A stretch of DNA of 64,000 nt from Kordia sp050633145. GTDB lineage: Bacteria; Bacteroidota; Bacteroidia; Flavobacteriales; Flavobacteriaceae. The stretch covers positions 1 through 64,000 of the forward strand of contig NZ_JBOEFY010000030.1 of the NCBI RefSeq assembly GCF_050633145.1, in the 5' to 3' direction. The position numbers and the translations under genes are program-made. Each line of letters opens with the position of its first letter. Position 1 is the stretch's first letter. This document shows positions 6,898 through 16,082 of this stretch, in pieces. The notes below the pieces were generated by a model that was not told the origin of the DNA, ran no database searches, and saw nothing but the letters and a program-made list of their open reading frames with translations.

Positions 6898-8484
6898 TTA
6901 TTTTTTGATAGCTTTCATATATCTTGAAAGTTCTTCTCTTACTCTTGGCGCTAGTAATACCAATCCGATCATGTTTGGAACCATCATTGCGAAAATCATT
7001 GCATCTGAGAATCCAATTACAGAACCTAAACTAATTGCAGCTCCAACTATAACAAATAAACAGAATAATACTTTATATGCATATTCCATTTTTTTAGTTC
7101 TTCCAAATAGGTATGCCCAACCTTGGTATCCATAATAAGACCAAGATATCATGGTGCTAAAAGCAAATAATACAACTGCAATTGTTAATACATAAGGGAA
7201 CCAACTGATTGCACTTTCAAATGCTCCAGAAGTTAATAAAATAGCCCCTGCATCATCTAAACCTGCATTTGCTGCTGTTACATTACCAGTAATAATTAAT
7301 ACCAATGCTGTCATTGTACATACTACAACTGTATCAATAAATGGCTCTAATAAAGCCACCATTCCTTCACTTGCTGCATATTTTGTTTTTACTGCTGAAT
7401 GTGCAATTGATGAAGAACCGATACCTGCTTCATTCGAAAATGCTGCACGTCTAAATCCTTGAATTAATACACCAATAGCTCCACCAGCAACTCCTTCAGG
7501 ACTAAATGCACCATCAAATATTTGAACAAACGCATCTCCTACCATACCTACATTCGCAAAAATTACGAATAAAGAAGCTGCGACATAAATCACTACCATA
7601 AAAGGAACAATTTTGTCTGTTACTTTCGCTATTTTCTTAATTCCTCCAATAATAACAATACCAACTAAAATAGCCATTACAAGACCAAATACCCATCTAT
7701 AACCATGAATAAAAGATTCCTCTCCTCCAGTCATGTGTTCAAATAATTGTGCTGCTTGATTAACTTGGAACATGTTTCCACCTCCAAATGAACCTCCAAT
7801 TACGAATATGGCAAATAATACGGCTAATACTTTTCCTAGTCCGGCTAGTCCTTTTGCTTTTAGTCCTTTTGTCAAGTAATACATTGGTCCACCATATACG
7901 GTTCCATCTTCTCCAATGTCTCTATATTTTACACCAAGCGTACATTCTACAAATTTTGATGCCATTCCCAAGAAACCAGCTATAATCATCCAAAATGTTG
8001 CTCCTGCACCACCAATAGATACTGCAATAGCAACTCCTGCAATGTTTCCTAAACCAACTGTTGCTGATAACGCTGCTGTTAAGGCTTGGAAGTGCGAAAC
8101 TTCTCCTTCATGTCCTTCAATTGCAATTGTTTCAATATTATCACCTCCTGGTGTTGAATCTCCTGCAGCCACCATAGATTCATGATGATCTACATCGTCA
8201 TACTTCCCTCGAACAATATTTATAGAAGTTAAAAAACCTCTAAAATTGATAAATTTGAAATATACAGTGAAATAAAGTGCTCCTAAAATTAACGGAAATA
8301 ATACCCAAAATACTTTGATATCATCCGTAAAAGGAATTTGATAAAAGATAAAATTCACAAACCAGCCTGTAGCACTTCCAAAAGCTTCATCGATTTGTTT
8401 ATCGAGACCTTTTTCGGCTGCATCCTGTGCAAATGTTAGTAGTGGCAATAGAATTGCAAATAATGAAAGAAGATATTTCTTCAT
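6898..8484 (-). CDS. Alanine/glycine:sodium symporter (AGCS family)
   Basis: Secondary transporter that imports alanine or glycine with Na+ across the inner membrane. The 528-residue protein begins with a hydrophobic signal-like segment ending in FAQ and then carries about ten membrane helices. Family signatures are visible: GALYFTVYFKFINFRGF, ATVGLGNIAGVAIAV, ATFWMIIAGFLGMASKFVEC, YGGPMYYL and RRAAFSNEAGIGSSSIAHS. The extra N-terminal periplasmic segment is usual for Bacteroidota members. Isolated gene; 69 nt separate it from the downstream helix-hairpin-helix gene. Substrate choice between alanine and glycine is not decided by sequence. Confidence 0.93.
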   Translation of the reverse strand: MKKYLLSLFAILLPLLTFAQDAAEKGLDKQIDEAFGSATGWFVNFIFYQIPFTDDIKVFWVLFPLILGALYFTVYFKFINFRGFLTSINIVRGKYDDVDHHESMVAAGDSTPGGDNIETIAIEGHEGEVSHFQALTAALSATVGLGNIAGVAIAVSIGGAGATFWMIIAGFLGMASKFVECTLGVKYRDIGEDGTVYGGPMYYLTKGLKAKGLAGLGKVLAVLFAIFVIGGSFGGGNMFQVNQAAQLFEHMTGGEESFIHGYRWVFGLVMAILVGIVIIGGIKKIAKVTDKIVPFMVVIYVAASLFVIFANVGMVGDAFVQIFDGAFSPEGVAGGAIGVLIQGFRRAAFSNEAGIGSSSIAHSAVKTKYAASEGMVALLEPFIDTVVVCTMTALVLIITGNVTAANAGLDDAGAILLTSGAFESAISWFPYVLTIAVVLFAFSTMISWSYYGYQGWAYLFGRTKKMEYAYKVLFCLFVIVGAAISLGSVIGFSDAMIFAMMVPNMIGLVLLAPRVREELSRYMKAIKK

Positions 8485-8597
8485 GGTATTGTTTCAGTTA
8501 GTTAATATTTGTTTTTGGGTAATTTAAAGGTAGCAAGATGCTAAAAAAAAATTGCTTAATCAAGTTTTCACTTGTTAAATAGGCTTATCAACCGTTT

Positions 8598-9605
8598 TTA
8601 AAGATTGTATTTTCGTTTTAATAATTCAATTTGCTCTGGGCGACCTAAGACGATTATTTTGGATTCTTTGGCTAATTTTAAATCGGCTCCAGGATTAATG
8701 ATATATTCACCATCTGGGGTTTTATAACCAATAACAGTACATCCCGTTTCTTTTCGTAGGTCTAATTCTTTGAGTGAAATCTCTTTACCAGAAGGTGTTA
8801 TATCTTCTGTACGTATTTCTTCTACATTGGTTGTATTTTTCCCACTGATGGAAAGATTGTCTATAAATTCAACTAAATCTGGAACTACAACAAGCGAAGC
8901 CATGTGCTCACCGCCAATTTTATCGGGCATAATTACATTATCAGCTCCAGCTAGTTTTAATTTTTTATATGAAGATTCTTCTGAAGCCCTACTAATAATA
9001 AGCAATTTTCCATTTATTTGTCTAGCCGAAAGTACTACAAATAAGTTGTCTGCATCACTTGGAAGCGCCGTAATTAAACATTTTGCATTGTGAATTCCAG
9101 CTTTTTCCAACACCTCATCTTCACTAGCATTTCCTTCTACAAAGGATACCTCTAAGTTTTCATATCGTTCAATAACACTTCTGTTTTTTTCTATAATTAC
9201 AAATTCTTGATTGTGTGTCTGTAATTTTTCAGCAGCTTGTTTTCCATTGCGTCCAAATCCACAAATAATGATATGATTTTCCATGCGTCTGATTTTTTTT
9301 AAGGTCTTGCGTTGTATTATTCTTCTTAGCGTACTTCTACTTAATATATATTCGGTAATTACAGAAATGGCATACGCAAAGACAAAGACACTAATAATGA
9401 TTAGAAATACCGTAAATAATTTCCCTTGATCGTCTAAAACAACTGCCTCTTTAAAGCCAACCGTAGTAATGGTTATGACAGTCATGTATATAGCATCAAT
9501 CCAGTTACTTCCTGATATGGACATAAATCCTATAACTCCAATAAGTAAGACTAGGAGTAGTAGCGTTAAGGCAATATAAAATTTTGACCGAAAGAATCTA
9601 AACAT
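8598..9605 (-). CDS. Two-helix potassium channel with TrkA/RCK domains
   Basis: Predicted K+ channel of the inner membrane. Of 335 residues, about 10-30 and 55-85 are the two membrane helices around a pore loop MTVITITTVGFKEA (41-54); then an RCK_N domain with the nucleotide-binding turn IICGFGRNGKQAAEKL and an RCK_C domain (about 250-335). The selectivity filter reads TVGFKE where most channels have TVGYGD, a variant known in related bacterial channels but worth noting. It lies 3 nt after the PspC gene, so the two form one unit, which hints at a role in membrane stress or potential. Confidence 0.9.
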   Translation of the reverse strand: MFRFFRSKFYIALTLLLLVLLIGVIGFMSISGSNWIDAIYMTVITITTVGFKEAVVLDDQGKLFTVFLIIISVFVFAYAISVITEYILSRSTLRRIIQRKTLKKIRRMENHIIICGFGRNGKQAAEKLQTHNQEFVIIEKNRSVIERYENLEVSFVEGNASEDEVLEKAGIHNAKCLITALPSDADNLFVVLSARQINGKLLIISRASEESSYKKLKLAGADNVIMPDKIGGEHMASLVVVPDLVEFIDNLSISGKNTTNVEEIRTEDITPSGKEISLKELDLRKETGCTVIGYKTPDGEYIINPGADLKLAKESKIIVLGRPEQIELLKRKYNL

Positions 9606-9608
9606 ATA

Positions 9609-9836
9609 TTATAAGTCAAATACAGAAGTTCGTTTGGTGTAAATTAAGTCTTTTAATCTTAATATAAAAGCTAGGGTAAGATATAATGCAAAACTAACCC
9701 CCAAAGTTGCAAATGTTACGTAAATGAAGAATAAGCGTACATTTTTAGCACGCATTCCTAAGCGTTCTGCTAAACGAGACAATGCTCCGAAGCCGTGTTT
9801 TTCAAAAAAATAACGCAGTTTGTATATAAACTTCAT
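9609..9836 (-). CDS. PspC-domain membrane protein
   Basis: A 75-residue protein with the PspC fold: amphipathic N-terminus (MKFIYKLRYFFEKHGFGALS), the motif LAERLGMRAKNVRLFF and one membrane helix (about 33-58). PspC proteins take part in phage-shock/envelope stress responses. The open frame begins 14 codons upstream, but MKFIYKLRY is preferred because the domain starts there. It is the first gene of a two-gene unit with the K+ channel (3-nt gap). A role in envelope stress is family knowledge, not shown here. Confidence 0.85.
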   Translation of the reverse strand: MKFIYKLRYFFEKHGFGALSRLAERLGMRAKNVRLFFIYVTFATLGVSFALYLTLAFILRLKDLIYTKRTSVFDL

Positions 9837-9876
9837 CTTTATTTTTTTAATGGTCTTGCAAGATAAAGTTTTTAGC

Positions 9877-9907
9877 AAAAAAAGCCACTACTAAGTAGTG
9901 ACTTTTT
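9877..9907 (-). terminator. Terminator of the metalloprotease gene
   Basis: AAAAAGCCACTAC-TAA-GTAGTGACTTTTT, an imperfect stem with one C-A mismatch and T runs on both sides, 24 nt past the metalloprotease stop and upstream of the PspC gene. Confidence 0.75.
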
Positions 9908-9930
9908 GATTTTTATAATCATTATTATTT

Positions 9931-10767
9931 CTAATAAAGTGCTTCCAATGCTGTAATGTCATTATTGTTGAAATCAATTGCTGGTCCGCATGATTGCATA
10001 ATCGATGAAAAGTCTGAATCTGTTGGTGTTCCAGCAATATGGATTGCTCCAACACCAGCGCTACCTTCATTTATATTTACCCCACAACTTTCGCGTGTTT
10101 GGTAATCTGTATGACGAAGACCTATACAATGACCTATTTCATGTACCATTGTTCCTGCCAATTCGCTTACATTAGGTGCAATTGATAATTCAAACCAACG
10201 ACTGTTAATTCCAAATCCTTTTGCTGGATCACCTCTACGTGACGGAAAACCTGCTGCTCTTCCTAAAGTGATAAATCCGCCAGACTCTAATTCGTAAAAT
10301 TCTGTTACCTCAATATCCGCTTTGTTTCTTCCTCTTAGCCCAAAAGTAACTCTAGTAAAAGAAATGCGAAGGTTAAGATCATTATACATTTGAATAGTTT
10401 CATCGAGCGCATCAGAACCTATAGTTCCTAAATCTGGATCGACACTTATCGTAATAACTCTTGGTAATGCATCCACGATGTTTCTCGTACGGTAATGCTT
10501 TGCCAATGGATCTACTGGCTGCAGTTCGTCAATTTGTGCGTAGGTAAAAAACATGTCTTCTACTGCAACTCCATCTTCTCCCATGAAGTTTGTTTCAAAC
10601 GCTGTTGAAGTATCAAAATAAGCTGCATCAAGCTTTGCTAAAATTTCAGGACTTATTTTTCCCTCTTCCTGTAAAGGTTCGTCAGATTGGTCAGACTGAC
10701 ATGCTGTAAATACTGCAAATACAACTGTAAATGCAATTAACATTGATAAAAGTTTTTTGGTTTTCAT
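9931..10767 (-). CDS. Zinc metalloprotease lipoprotein with HEIGH motif (M57-like)
   Basis: Predicted surface or periplasmic peptidase. The 278-residue protein has a type II signal peptide (lipobox FTAC, Cys23), a propeptide-like region and a metzincin-type zinc site HEIGHCIGLRH with H209, E210, H213 and H219, matching HExxHxxGxxH. The HEIGH wording and overall length fit the Bacteroidota family called dual-action HEIGH metallopeptidase (M57). The downstream Met turn is plausibly SIMQ near residue 262. Monocistronic with its own terminator; substrate unknown. Confidence 0.85.
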   Translation of the reverse strand: MKTKKLLSMLIAFTVVFAVFTACQSDQSDEPLQEEGKISPEILAKLDAAYFDTSTAFETNFMGEDGVAVEDMFFTYAQIDELQPVDPLAKHYRTRNIVDALPRVITISVDPDLGTIGSDALDETIQMYNDLNLRISFTRVTFGLRGRNKADIEVTEFYELESGGFITLGRAAGFPSRRGDPAKGFGINSRWFELSIAPNVSELAGTMVHEIGHCIGLRHTDYQTRESCGVNINEGSAGVGAIHIAGTPTDSDFSSIMQSCGPAIDFNNNDITALEALY

Positions 10768-10980
10768 ACTGAAGATTTTTGGTCTTTTTTGGTTAATAAT
10801 GTTCTAAACATAGAAAGAAACGAAGCTTTTTACTACAAAAATTGAGGCTTTTCGCTGAACTACAATTATTCAAGCTAATAATGATAAAAAACTGTTTTAT
10901 GATTAAGTTTTTTACTACAAAAAAATATTCTTTTTCGAGTTAAAACTCACAACCCCTTTTCAAAAAACTTGTATAATCCA

Positions 10981-12273
10981 CTAATATTCAATCTTTTTAA
11001 CAATCAAACGATTTCCTATAGCACATTGCAAACATTGTTGTTTGTCACAATAATTCTTCTTTAATTCTAATAATGCCTGTGTATGTAAAGCATTTTCAAT
11101 AGTTATTTCTTTTGCTTTGAATTTTTGAATGATTGCATTTTTTTCAGGTGTGATTGTTTGTAATAGCATTAGCAAATTCTCTACATTCGGCTTGCCTATA
11201 TATTTTTCATAACAATATTTTAGTGGCAGTATACTATTGATTAAAAGTACATCGATGAACTTTTTTGATACTTTTTTAATGCGTTTGGGCGAAGATTTCT
11301 CAAATGTGTAATGCGTTTCCCAGAATAAACTCGTTGGCACTTGCAACAAATCATATAATTGTTCTAACGAAGTGGTGGCTACTATTTTTGAAAACAGATT
11401 GCTCTGTTGGTGATATACTGTTGCCAATTGAGAAGCGCGAATGGTAGGGAAGTTTGCAGGGCGTGTTCTAAAGAATTGCAATGGAACAGTTGTCTTTTTT
11501 ACATGCTGAAATTTATGACATAGATACTTGAACTCTTGTTGTAATTCGTCATAGTATGATTCTTGAGTTACTTCTTGCGAAAGCAATCCAAAGATTCCAA
11601 ACAAGAAAGCTTCCAACGAACCTCTTTTAGCACTTAGTTTTCGAATAATTGTAAAATCAACCGAACACGCTGCTTCAAAAAATGCATCACTATTGAGTTT
11701 GAGTCCAAAACCTTTGGCAAGTAATCTGAATAAAACTGCTTCCCAATCGTATTCCGTTTTTTTAACTAATTGCTCTATTGCATCGGCTTTGGTTTCTAAT
11801 CGTTCAATATAAATACGTTCCAGCCAATTTTCAAATTCAAAATTATTCAACACAGGGAAATCTGCTCCGCATGAAATCCACTCTTCAGGCGAATTGAGCA
11901 AGTCTCTATAACGTTGCAATACAACCGAATTACTATAGTGTTTGAGAATTAGTGTAGGAATAACCGAATTGTCTTTTCTGTGAATTTCAATATCATGTTC
12001 CCAAACAACATGCAAAATAACATTGTCATAGTTTCGATCATTTTCATGGTTATGTACAAACCAATCAGACGATTTCACATGCATTTCTACATTTCCTGCC
12101 CAAATTTGATTTCCTATTTTTAATTGCGCATTAAAAAAGTCGGGACCAGCATGATGATTATGTGTACCTAAATTTATAATTTCTACAAGTTCGCCTTTAG
12201 TTGTTTGTATATTTTGCAGCTGTAGTTTTCCAAATTTCCACAAATAATACAAGAAATCTTCTCTTACGGTCAT
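10981..12273 (-). CDS. DUF2851 family protein
   Basis: A 430-residue cytoplasmic protein of unknown function that is common in Bacteroidota. I recognise the family from the N-terminus MTVREDFLYYLWKFGKLQLQ, the HNHHAGPDFFNAQLKIG stretch and the KSSDWFVHNH block. It ends with a compact Cys cluster CDKQQCLQC (C409, C414, C417) that could bind a metal. The HNHHAGPDF and GNVEMHVKSSDW segments look like a nuclease-type active site (acidic residue, EMHVK), which is inference only. It is divergent from the peroxiredoxin gene, with a 160-bp shared upstream region. Confidence 0.85.
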   Translation of the reverse strand: MTVREDFLYYLWKFGKLQLQNIQTTKGELVEIINLGTHNHHAGPDFFNAQLKIGNQIWAGNVEMHVKSSDWFVHNHENDRNYDNVILHVVWEHDIEIHRKDNSVIPTLILKHYSNSVVLQRYRDLLNSPEEWISCGADFPVLNNFEFENWLERIYIERLETKADAIEQLVKKTEYDWEAVLFRLLAKGFGLKLNSDAFFEAACSVDFTIIRKLSAKRGSLEAFLFGIFGLLSQEVTQESYYDELQQEFKYLCHKFQHVKKTTVPLQFFRTRPANFPTIRASQLATVYHQQSNLFSKIVATTSLEQLYDLLQVPTSLFWETHYTFEKSSPKRIKKVSKKFIDVLLINSILPLKYCYEKYIGKPNVENLLMLLQTITPEKNAIIQKFKAKEITIENALHTQALLELKKNYCDKQQCLQCAIGNRLIVKKIEY

Positions 12274-12433
12274 ATTGATAATTATTAAATTCTTAATAAA
12301 CTCAATGAGGGAAAAGGATTTCTTATTCTACGTAAGATTAATAGTGTAAAAATACACTTTTTTACATTTTATTTTATAAATTGTAAAGAACAATTAATTC
12401 AATAACCTACCGTTACTTGAACTTTTTAAATGA

Positions 12434-13300
12434 ATGAACTCCCTAACTAAGTCAATTTTCATTTTTGTTTTTCCTGTTTTTGCACTTGTTGTACTAATAG
12501 AAAGTAGTTGGTTTATATTCCAAACAGGAATATCATTGCAACATGTTTCACATCTTCTTACAGCAGGAACTATTACATTCTTTTTTATTAAAGCTTTTAT
12601 CAAACCTATAGCCCGAACAGACCATATTTTAATCGTATATACATTTTGCGTGTTTTTAGGTTGCGTGCTAAGTTTACTTGCTGAAAACCTTCAAGAAGAA
12701 ACCAATTTTAGAATTACTTGTACAGTAAGTAATATAATATTGACAGTCGGCTGGATTTTGTATTTACTTTGGTATTCGTTTTTTCAGAAACGAAACGCAG
12801 CAAAGAATTCCATTTTAAAAGTTGGAAACACATTGCCTTTGTTACGGTTTGAAAATACTGCGAAAGAAGAAATTACTTCAGAAAAATTTGCGGGAACGCC
12901 TAGTATTTATATGTTTTATAGAGGTAATTGGTGTCCGTTTTGCATGGCGCAAATCAAGGAAATGGTAACACATCATGAAGAATTAGCGGATAGAAACATT
13001 AATACCGTTTTTATAAGTTCGCAACCACATGGTTTTAGTGAAAATTTAGCAAAGAAATATCCCTTAGATTTTCAGTTTTTAGTAGATGTAAATGGTGAAG
13101 TTGCAAAACAATTAAACATTTTTGATGCGAATGGTTTGCCTTTCGGCTTTCAAGCTTTTGGTTTTAAATCGCATACCATAATGCCTACAATTATTATTAC
13201 AGATTCCAACGAACAAATAGTATATGTAAATCAAACAGACAATTATCGCGTTCGCCCAGAGCCAAGTGCCTTATTGAAAGTTATTGATGCGAATGTGTAG
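12434..13300 (+). CDS. Membrane-anchored peroxiredoxin-like protein (AhpC/TSA fold)
   Basis: A 288-residue protein with four hydrophobic segments in the first 125 residues (about 7-28, 38-55, 66-82, 92-115), followed by a redoxin domain. The redox site is GNWCPFCMAQIKEM, a CxxC arrangement where the peroxidatic Cys would be the first one. The C-terminal part (SHTIMPTIIITDSNEQIVYV) completes a thioredoxin fold. The fusion of an integral membrane module to a peroxiredoxin-like domain is unusual; I do not know a named family for it. Whether the domain faces cytoplasm or periplasm is unclear. The alternative ATG at 12430 runs into a stop after six codons. Confidence 0.75.
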   Translation: MNSLTKSIFIFVFPVFALVVLIESSWFIFQTGISLQHVSHLLTAGTITFFFIKAFIKPIARTDHILIVYTFCVFLGCVLSLLAENLQEETNFRITCTVSNIILTVGWILYLLWYSFFQKRNAAKNSILKVGNTLPLLRFENTAKEEITSEKFAGTPSIYMFYRGNWCPFCMAQIKEMVTHHEELADRNINTVFISSQPHGFSENLAKKYPLDFQFLVDVNGEVAKQLNIFDANGLPFGFQAFGFKSHTIMPTIIITDSNEQIVYVNQTDNYRVRPEPSALLKVIDANV

Positions 13301-13367
13301 TATTTCGACTTCACTCAACATGTACATTTCTATTCAGTTTACTGTATAATTTTTGATTCGCTTGGCA

Positions 13368-13766
13368 CTATTCTATTTCGAAGCCTTTCGCTTTCCAAGC
13401 TTTGATTCCGCCTTCTACATTATAGATTTTAGAATATCCCAACTCTCGTAATTTGGTGACTGTTTTCCCGCTTCTTTTTCCACTTCTGCAATACACATAC
13501 ACGTCTTTATCTTTGGGAAGTTGCGAAGTTATTTTTTCAATAAAATCATCTTCAAAAAAGTCTGCTTCCAACGCATTCCTTTTTATTTTCCCTTGTGCAA
13601 CTTCTTTTGGTGTACGTACATCTAACAAAATTACTTCTTGATTGCTTAATAGATCATGAAATTCAGTTACAGTAATGGTATTTTCCTTGAGTACGGGAGT
13701 ACATCCAAAAAAAAGTAACATTGAAAACAGCATTCCAATTACGAGAGTTGGTTTTTTAGGTTGCAT
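13368..13766 (-). CDS. Rhodanese-like lipoprotein
   Basis: Single-domain rhodanese exported as a lipoprotein (lipobox FFGC, Cys22), 132 residues. The domain shows LLDVRTPKEVAQGKIKRNA and the active loop YCRSGKRSG with catalytic C93. It would carry sulfane sulfur or act as a thiol carrier outside the inner membrane; substrate unknown. It lies 12 nt after a second, cytoplasmic rhodanese gene, so both are cotranscribed. Confidence 0.88.
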   Translation of the reverse strand: MQPKKPTLVIGMLFSMLLFFGCTPVLKENTITVTEFHDLLSNQEVILLDVRTPKEVAQGKIKRNALEADFFEDDFIEKITSQLPKDKDVYVYCRSGKRSGKTVTKLRELGYSKIYNVEGGIKAWKAKGFEIE

Positions 13767-13778
13767 TTTGAATCATCT

Positions 13779-14090
13779 TTAACTCGTTTTAGCACCTTGC
13801 CACTCTGAAAATCCGCCCATTAAATTGTGCGTATTATCAAAACCTACGCTGTTCATTACAGCACATGCTTGTGCGCTTCTTCCGCCTGAGCGACAGTATA
13901 CATAGTAAGTCTTAGAAGTATCTAATTTTTTTACTTCATCAATAAATCCTTGTCCTAAAAAGATATCAATATGCTTTGCATCCGGAATGTGTCCTTCGTC
14001 CACTTCATCTTGTGTACGAACGTCTATAATTACTGCATTTGCATCAGCTGCAAGTTGCTCTTGCCATTCTTGTTGTGTTAAATCTGCCAT
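13779..14090 (-). CDS. Rhodanese-like protein, cytoplasmic
   Basis: A 103-residue single rhodanese domain without signal peptide: VIIDVRTQDEVDEGHIPDAK and active loop YCRSGGRSA with catalytic C66, ending GGFSEWQGA. Family members transfer sulfur from a persulfide. It is the first gene of a two-rhodanese unit; the pair, one inside and one outside the membrane, suggests related thiol chemistry in two compartments (inference). Confidence 0.9.
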   Translation of the reverse strand: MADLTQQEWQEQLAADANAVIIDVRTQDEVDEGHIPDAKHIDIFLGQGFIDEVKKLDTSKTYYVYCRSGGRSAQACAVMNSVGFDNTHNLMGGFSEWQGAKTS

Positions 14091-14157
14091 AGCTTAATTA
14101 AAATAGTGTTGTTTGTAATTTTATATTCAAAGTTAAACTTTTCATTAGAAATTATTC

Positions 14158-14191
14158 AAAAAAAAGCCGAAGTTCTTTACTTCGGCTTTTT
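14158..14191 (-). terminator. Terminator downstream of the MDR oxidoreductase gene
   Basis: AAAAAGCCGAAGT-TCTT-TACTTCGGCTTTTT, strong stem with T runs on both strands, between the oxidoreductase stop and the rhodanese start. Confidence 0.88.
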
Positions 14192-14282
14192 ACAGGCAAT
14201 AGTCATGCCTTTATTTTTTATTTGTTAAGCTTCTATATTTTATAACTATTTAGCTTTTGTGATAGAATTGCTAGGCTTTTTT

Positions 14283-15212
14283 TCACATTTCTATTACTGT
14301 ATTACCTTTTTTTCTTCCCGAGTCTACATGCCTGTGTGCCTCTATAATTTTATCGAATGGATACACTTTATCGATAATAGCTTTGTATCTTCCTTTTTCA
14401 TACAATTCTCTTAACATTATAAGTTGTTCCATAGTCTCTGTAGCATATTCTAGTCCTCCAACTGTTTTAAAGATTCCACCGTTTTTCAACAAGCTTTTAC
14501 ATTGTTTTTTAGAAAATTTACCAGATGTATCAAATATGATATCAAATGATGAATTATTCTTTGTGAAATCTTCCTGATTGTAAAATATGGCATGATCAAT
14601 TTTAAAATCTTTTATAAATTCTTTATCGTTTGAATGACAAACCGCTGTTATTTCAGACTCGTAATATTGTGCAATTTGAATTGCTGCCGATCCAACAGAA
14701 CCTGCTGCCCCAATTATTAAAACCTTGCTACGTTGTTTATTTTGAATTTTAGCTTTATGAAGAAAGTAAATTGCAGTTTGTCCACCAAAAACAATTGAAG
14801 CAGCTTCAACGTGTGTTGCATTAGAAGGTTTTTTTAGTATTAATTTTTCACTCGAAATAGTTAAATACTCAGCATGAGTTCCAAACTTAAAACCAGTAAC
14901 CCCAAAAACCTCATCTCCAACAACAACATTTTTCGTTTTACTTCCAACTTGTTCAATTACTCCTGAAAATACCGTTCCAAGAATTGGTTTTCTTGGTTTT
15001 GAAAATCCGAAGATAAATTTCATAGCTAGTTTTTTTAACCCTTTAGCTTTAAGTCCTCTGACACTTACATCACCAGAGTTAATAGTAGTTGCTACAACTT
15101 TTACTAACACTTCATCTTCTTTAGGGCTAGGCTTTTTAACCATCTGAATTTGGATCACTTCAGGATCACCGTATTTTGTACAAATAGCCGCTTTCATATT
15201 CTTTGTCTTCAT
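14283..15212 (-). CDS. Zinc-independent MDR family NAD(P)-dependent oxidoreductase (quinone reductase-like)
   Basis: A 309-residue member of the medium-chain dehydrogenase/reductase superfamily. The GroES-like N-terminal domain has VLVKVVATTINSGDV in place of a zinc-binding site, then GTVFSGVIEQVG; the Rossmann domain has VLIIGAAGSVGSAAIQIAQ. Absence of the structural and catalytic zinc residues points to a quinone-oxidoreductase-like enzyme using NADPH. The start may be the sixth codon (MKAAICTKYGDPEV, 15197), where homologues usually begin. It follows the Crp regulator gene on the same strand by 102 nt and may be its target. Confidence 0.88.
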   Translation of the reverse strand: MKTKNMKAAICTKYGDPEVIQIQMVKKPSPKEDEVLVKVVATTINSGDVSVRGLKAKGLKKLAMKFIFGFSKPRKPILGTVFSGVIEQVGSKTKNVVVGDEVFGVTGFKFGTHAEYLTISSEKLILKKPSNATHVEAASIVFGGQTAIYFLHKAKIQNKQRSKVLIIGAAGSVGSAAIQIAQYYESEITAVCHSNDKEFIKDFKIDHAIFYNQEDFTKNNSSFDIIFDTSGKFSKKQCKSLLKNGGIFKTVGGLEYATETMEQLIMLRELYEKGRYKAIIDKVYPFDKIIEAHRHVDSGRKKGNTVIEM

Positions 15213-15314
15213 TTTATTGAATTTATCGCAAAAATATGAAAGTGATTATCCGTTAAACCTTGACTTTTGTTAAGAAATTAATTTGACTAGAGTCTTTTTT
15301 TTAAAACAATATAT

Positions 15315-15905
15315 TTATCGTTTTTTTTCTTTTTGTATGAGTCGTTTTTTTATCCTACTAAAAGATTCAGGAGTAATCCCTAAGTAATTTGCTATATGAA
15401 TTCCTGACACTCTATTTTTTAAATCACTCCTTTCTTCCAAGAAGCTTAAGTAACGTTTTTCGGGAGATTGAATTTTAAAAGTAGCTAGTTTTTTAGCAGC
15501 TTTAATCCACTCTTCTTCTGCCATTCGCATCATTATAGTTTTTAGAGCAGGAATATCTTCTATTGATTTTGATTCATTATCGTGATCACCAATAAACAAA
15601 AGAGAATCTTCAACACATTCAAGAAATGTATCTGAAGGTATTTTTTTCATATAACATTCAGAAGGTATTGCTGGATGCGATTCAGAATAAAACTCAACCG
15701 TTTTTTCTATTCCATCGACTATTTTACATTCTCTAACAAGACCTTTAAGCACAAAAAAACAGTGAGTAGGAATTTTACCTAATTCTTGTACAACATTTTT
15801 TTTATTGAAGCTTTTCGTAGTAAGTTTTGTTGCCAATTCTTTTTTCTCATTTTCGGTAAGTTCTGAAAATTGCGCTAAAAAAATATCAATTGCTTCTTTG
15901 GACAT
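15315..15905 (-). CDS. Crp/Fnr family transcriptional regulator
   Basis: A 196-residue regulator with an N-terminal cyclic-nucleotide-binding-like barrel (FFVLKGLVRECKIVDGIEKT) and a C-terminal helix-turn-helix (SGIHIANYLGITPESFSRIK). The canonical cAMP-binding residues are not evident, as in most Bacteroidota members, and there is no Fnr-type Cys cluster. It lies upstream of an MDR oxidoreductase gene, a frequent pairing, so local control of that gene is plausible but not shown. Confidence 0.9.
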   Translation of the reverse strand: MSKEAIDIFLAQFSELTENEKKELATKLTTKSFNKKNVVQELGKIPTHCFFVLKGLVRECKIVDGIEKTVEFYSESHPAIPSECYMKKIPSDTFLECVEDSLLFIGDHDNESKSIEDIPALKTIMMRMAEEEWIKAAKKLATFKIQSPEKRYLSFLEERSDLKNRVSGIHIANYLGITPESFSRIKKRLIQKEKKR

Positions 15906-15954
15906 ACTGTTCCTTTTTTGATTGTAAGTTTAATAAAGATAATCTATTAACTGA

Positions 15955-15986
15955 AAAAAGCATATTAAATCAATAATATGCTTTTT
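15955..15986 (-). terminator. Terminator of the thioredoxin-fold lipoprotein operon
   Basis: AAAAAGCATATTA-ATCAA-TAATATGCTTTTT, 8-bp core stem with T runs, about 100 nt past the stop of the operon that ends at 16083. Confidence 0.8.
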
Positions 15987-16038
15987 CCAAATTTCTCTTT
16001 ATAAATGATAGAGACTTTATTTTTTAATTGATTGCAGA

Positions 16039-16082
16039 ATCTAGGTCAGTCTAAAAATCTAAGCTAGTCTAACAAGTCTAAA
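16039..16082 (-). repeat. TCTAA-rich array (family D)
   Basis: Plus strand carries repeated TCTAA units (AGTCTAAAAATCTAAGC and AGTCTAACAAGTCTAA) directly against the stop codon of the redoxin lipoprotein gene. The same array type lies at the 3' ends of five other genes in the window. Confidence 0.7.

Noticed and set aside
12343..12364. Hairpin AGTGTA-AAAA-TACACT plus T run as a terminator
   Set aside because: It lies between two divergent starts where no transcript should end; short AT-rich stem, may be chance.
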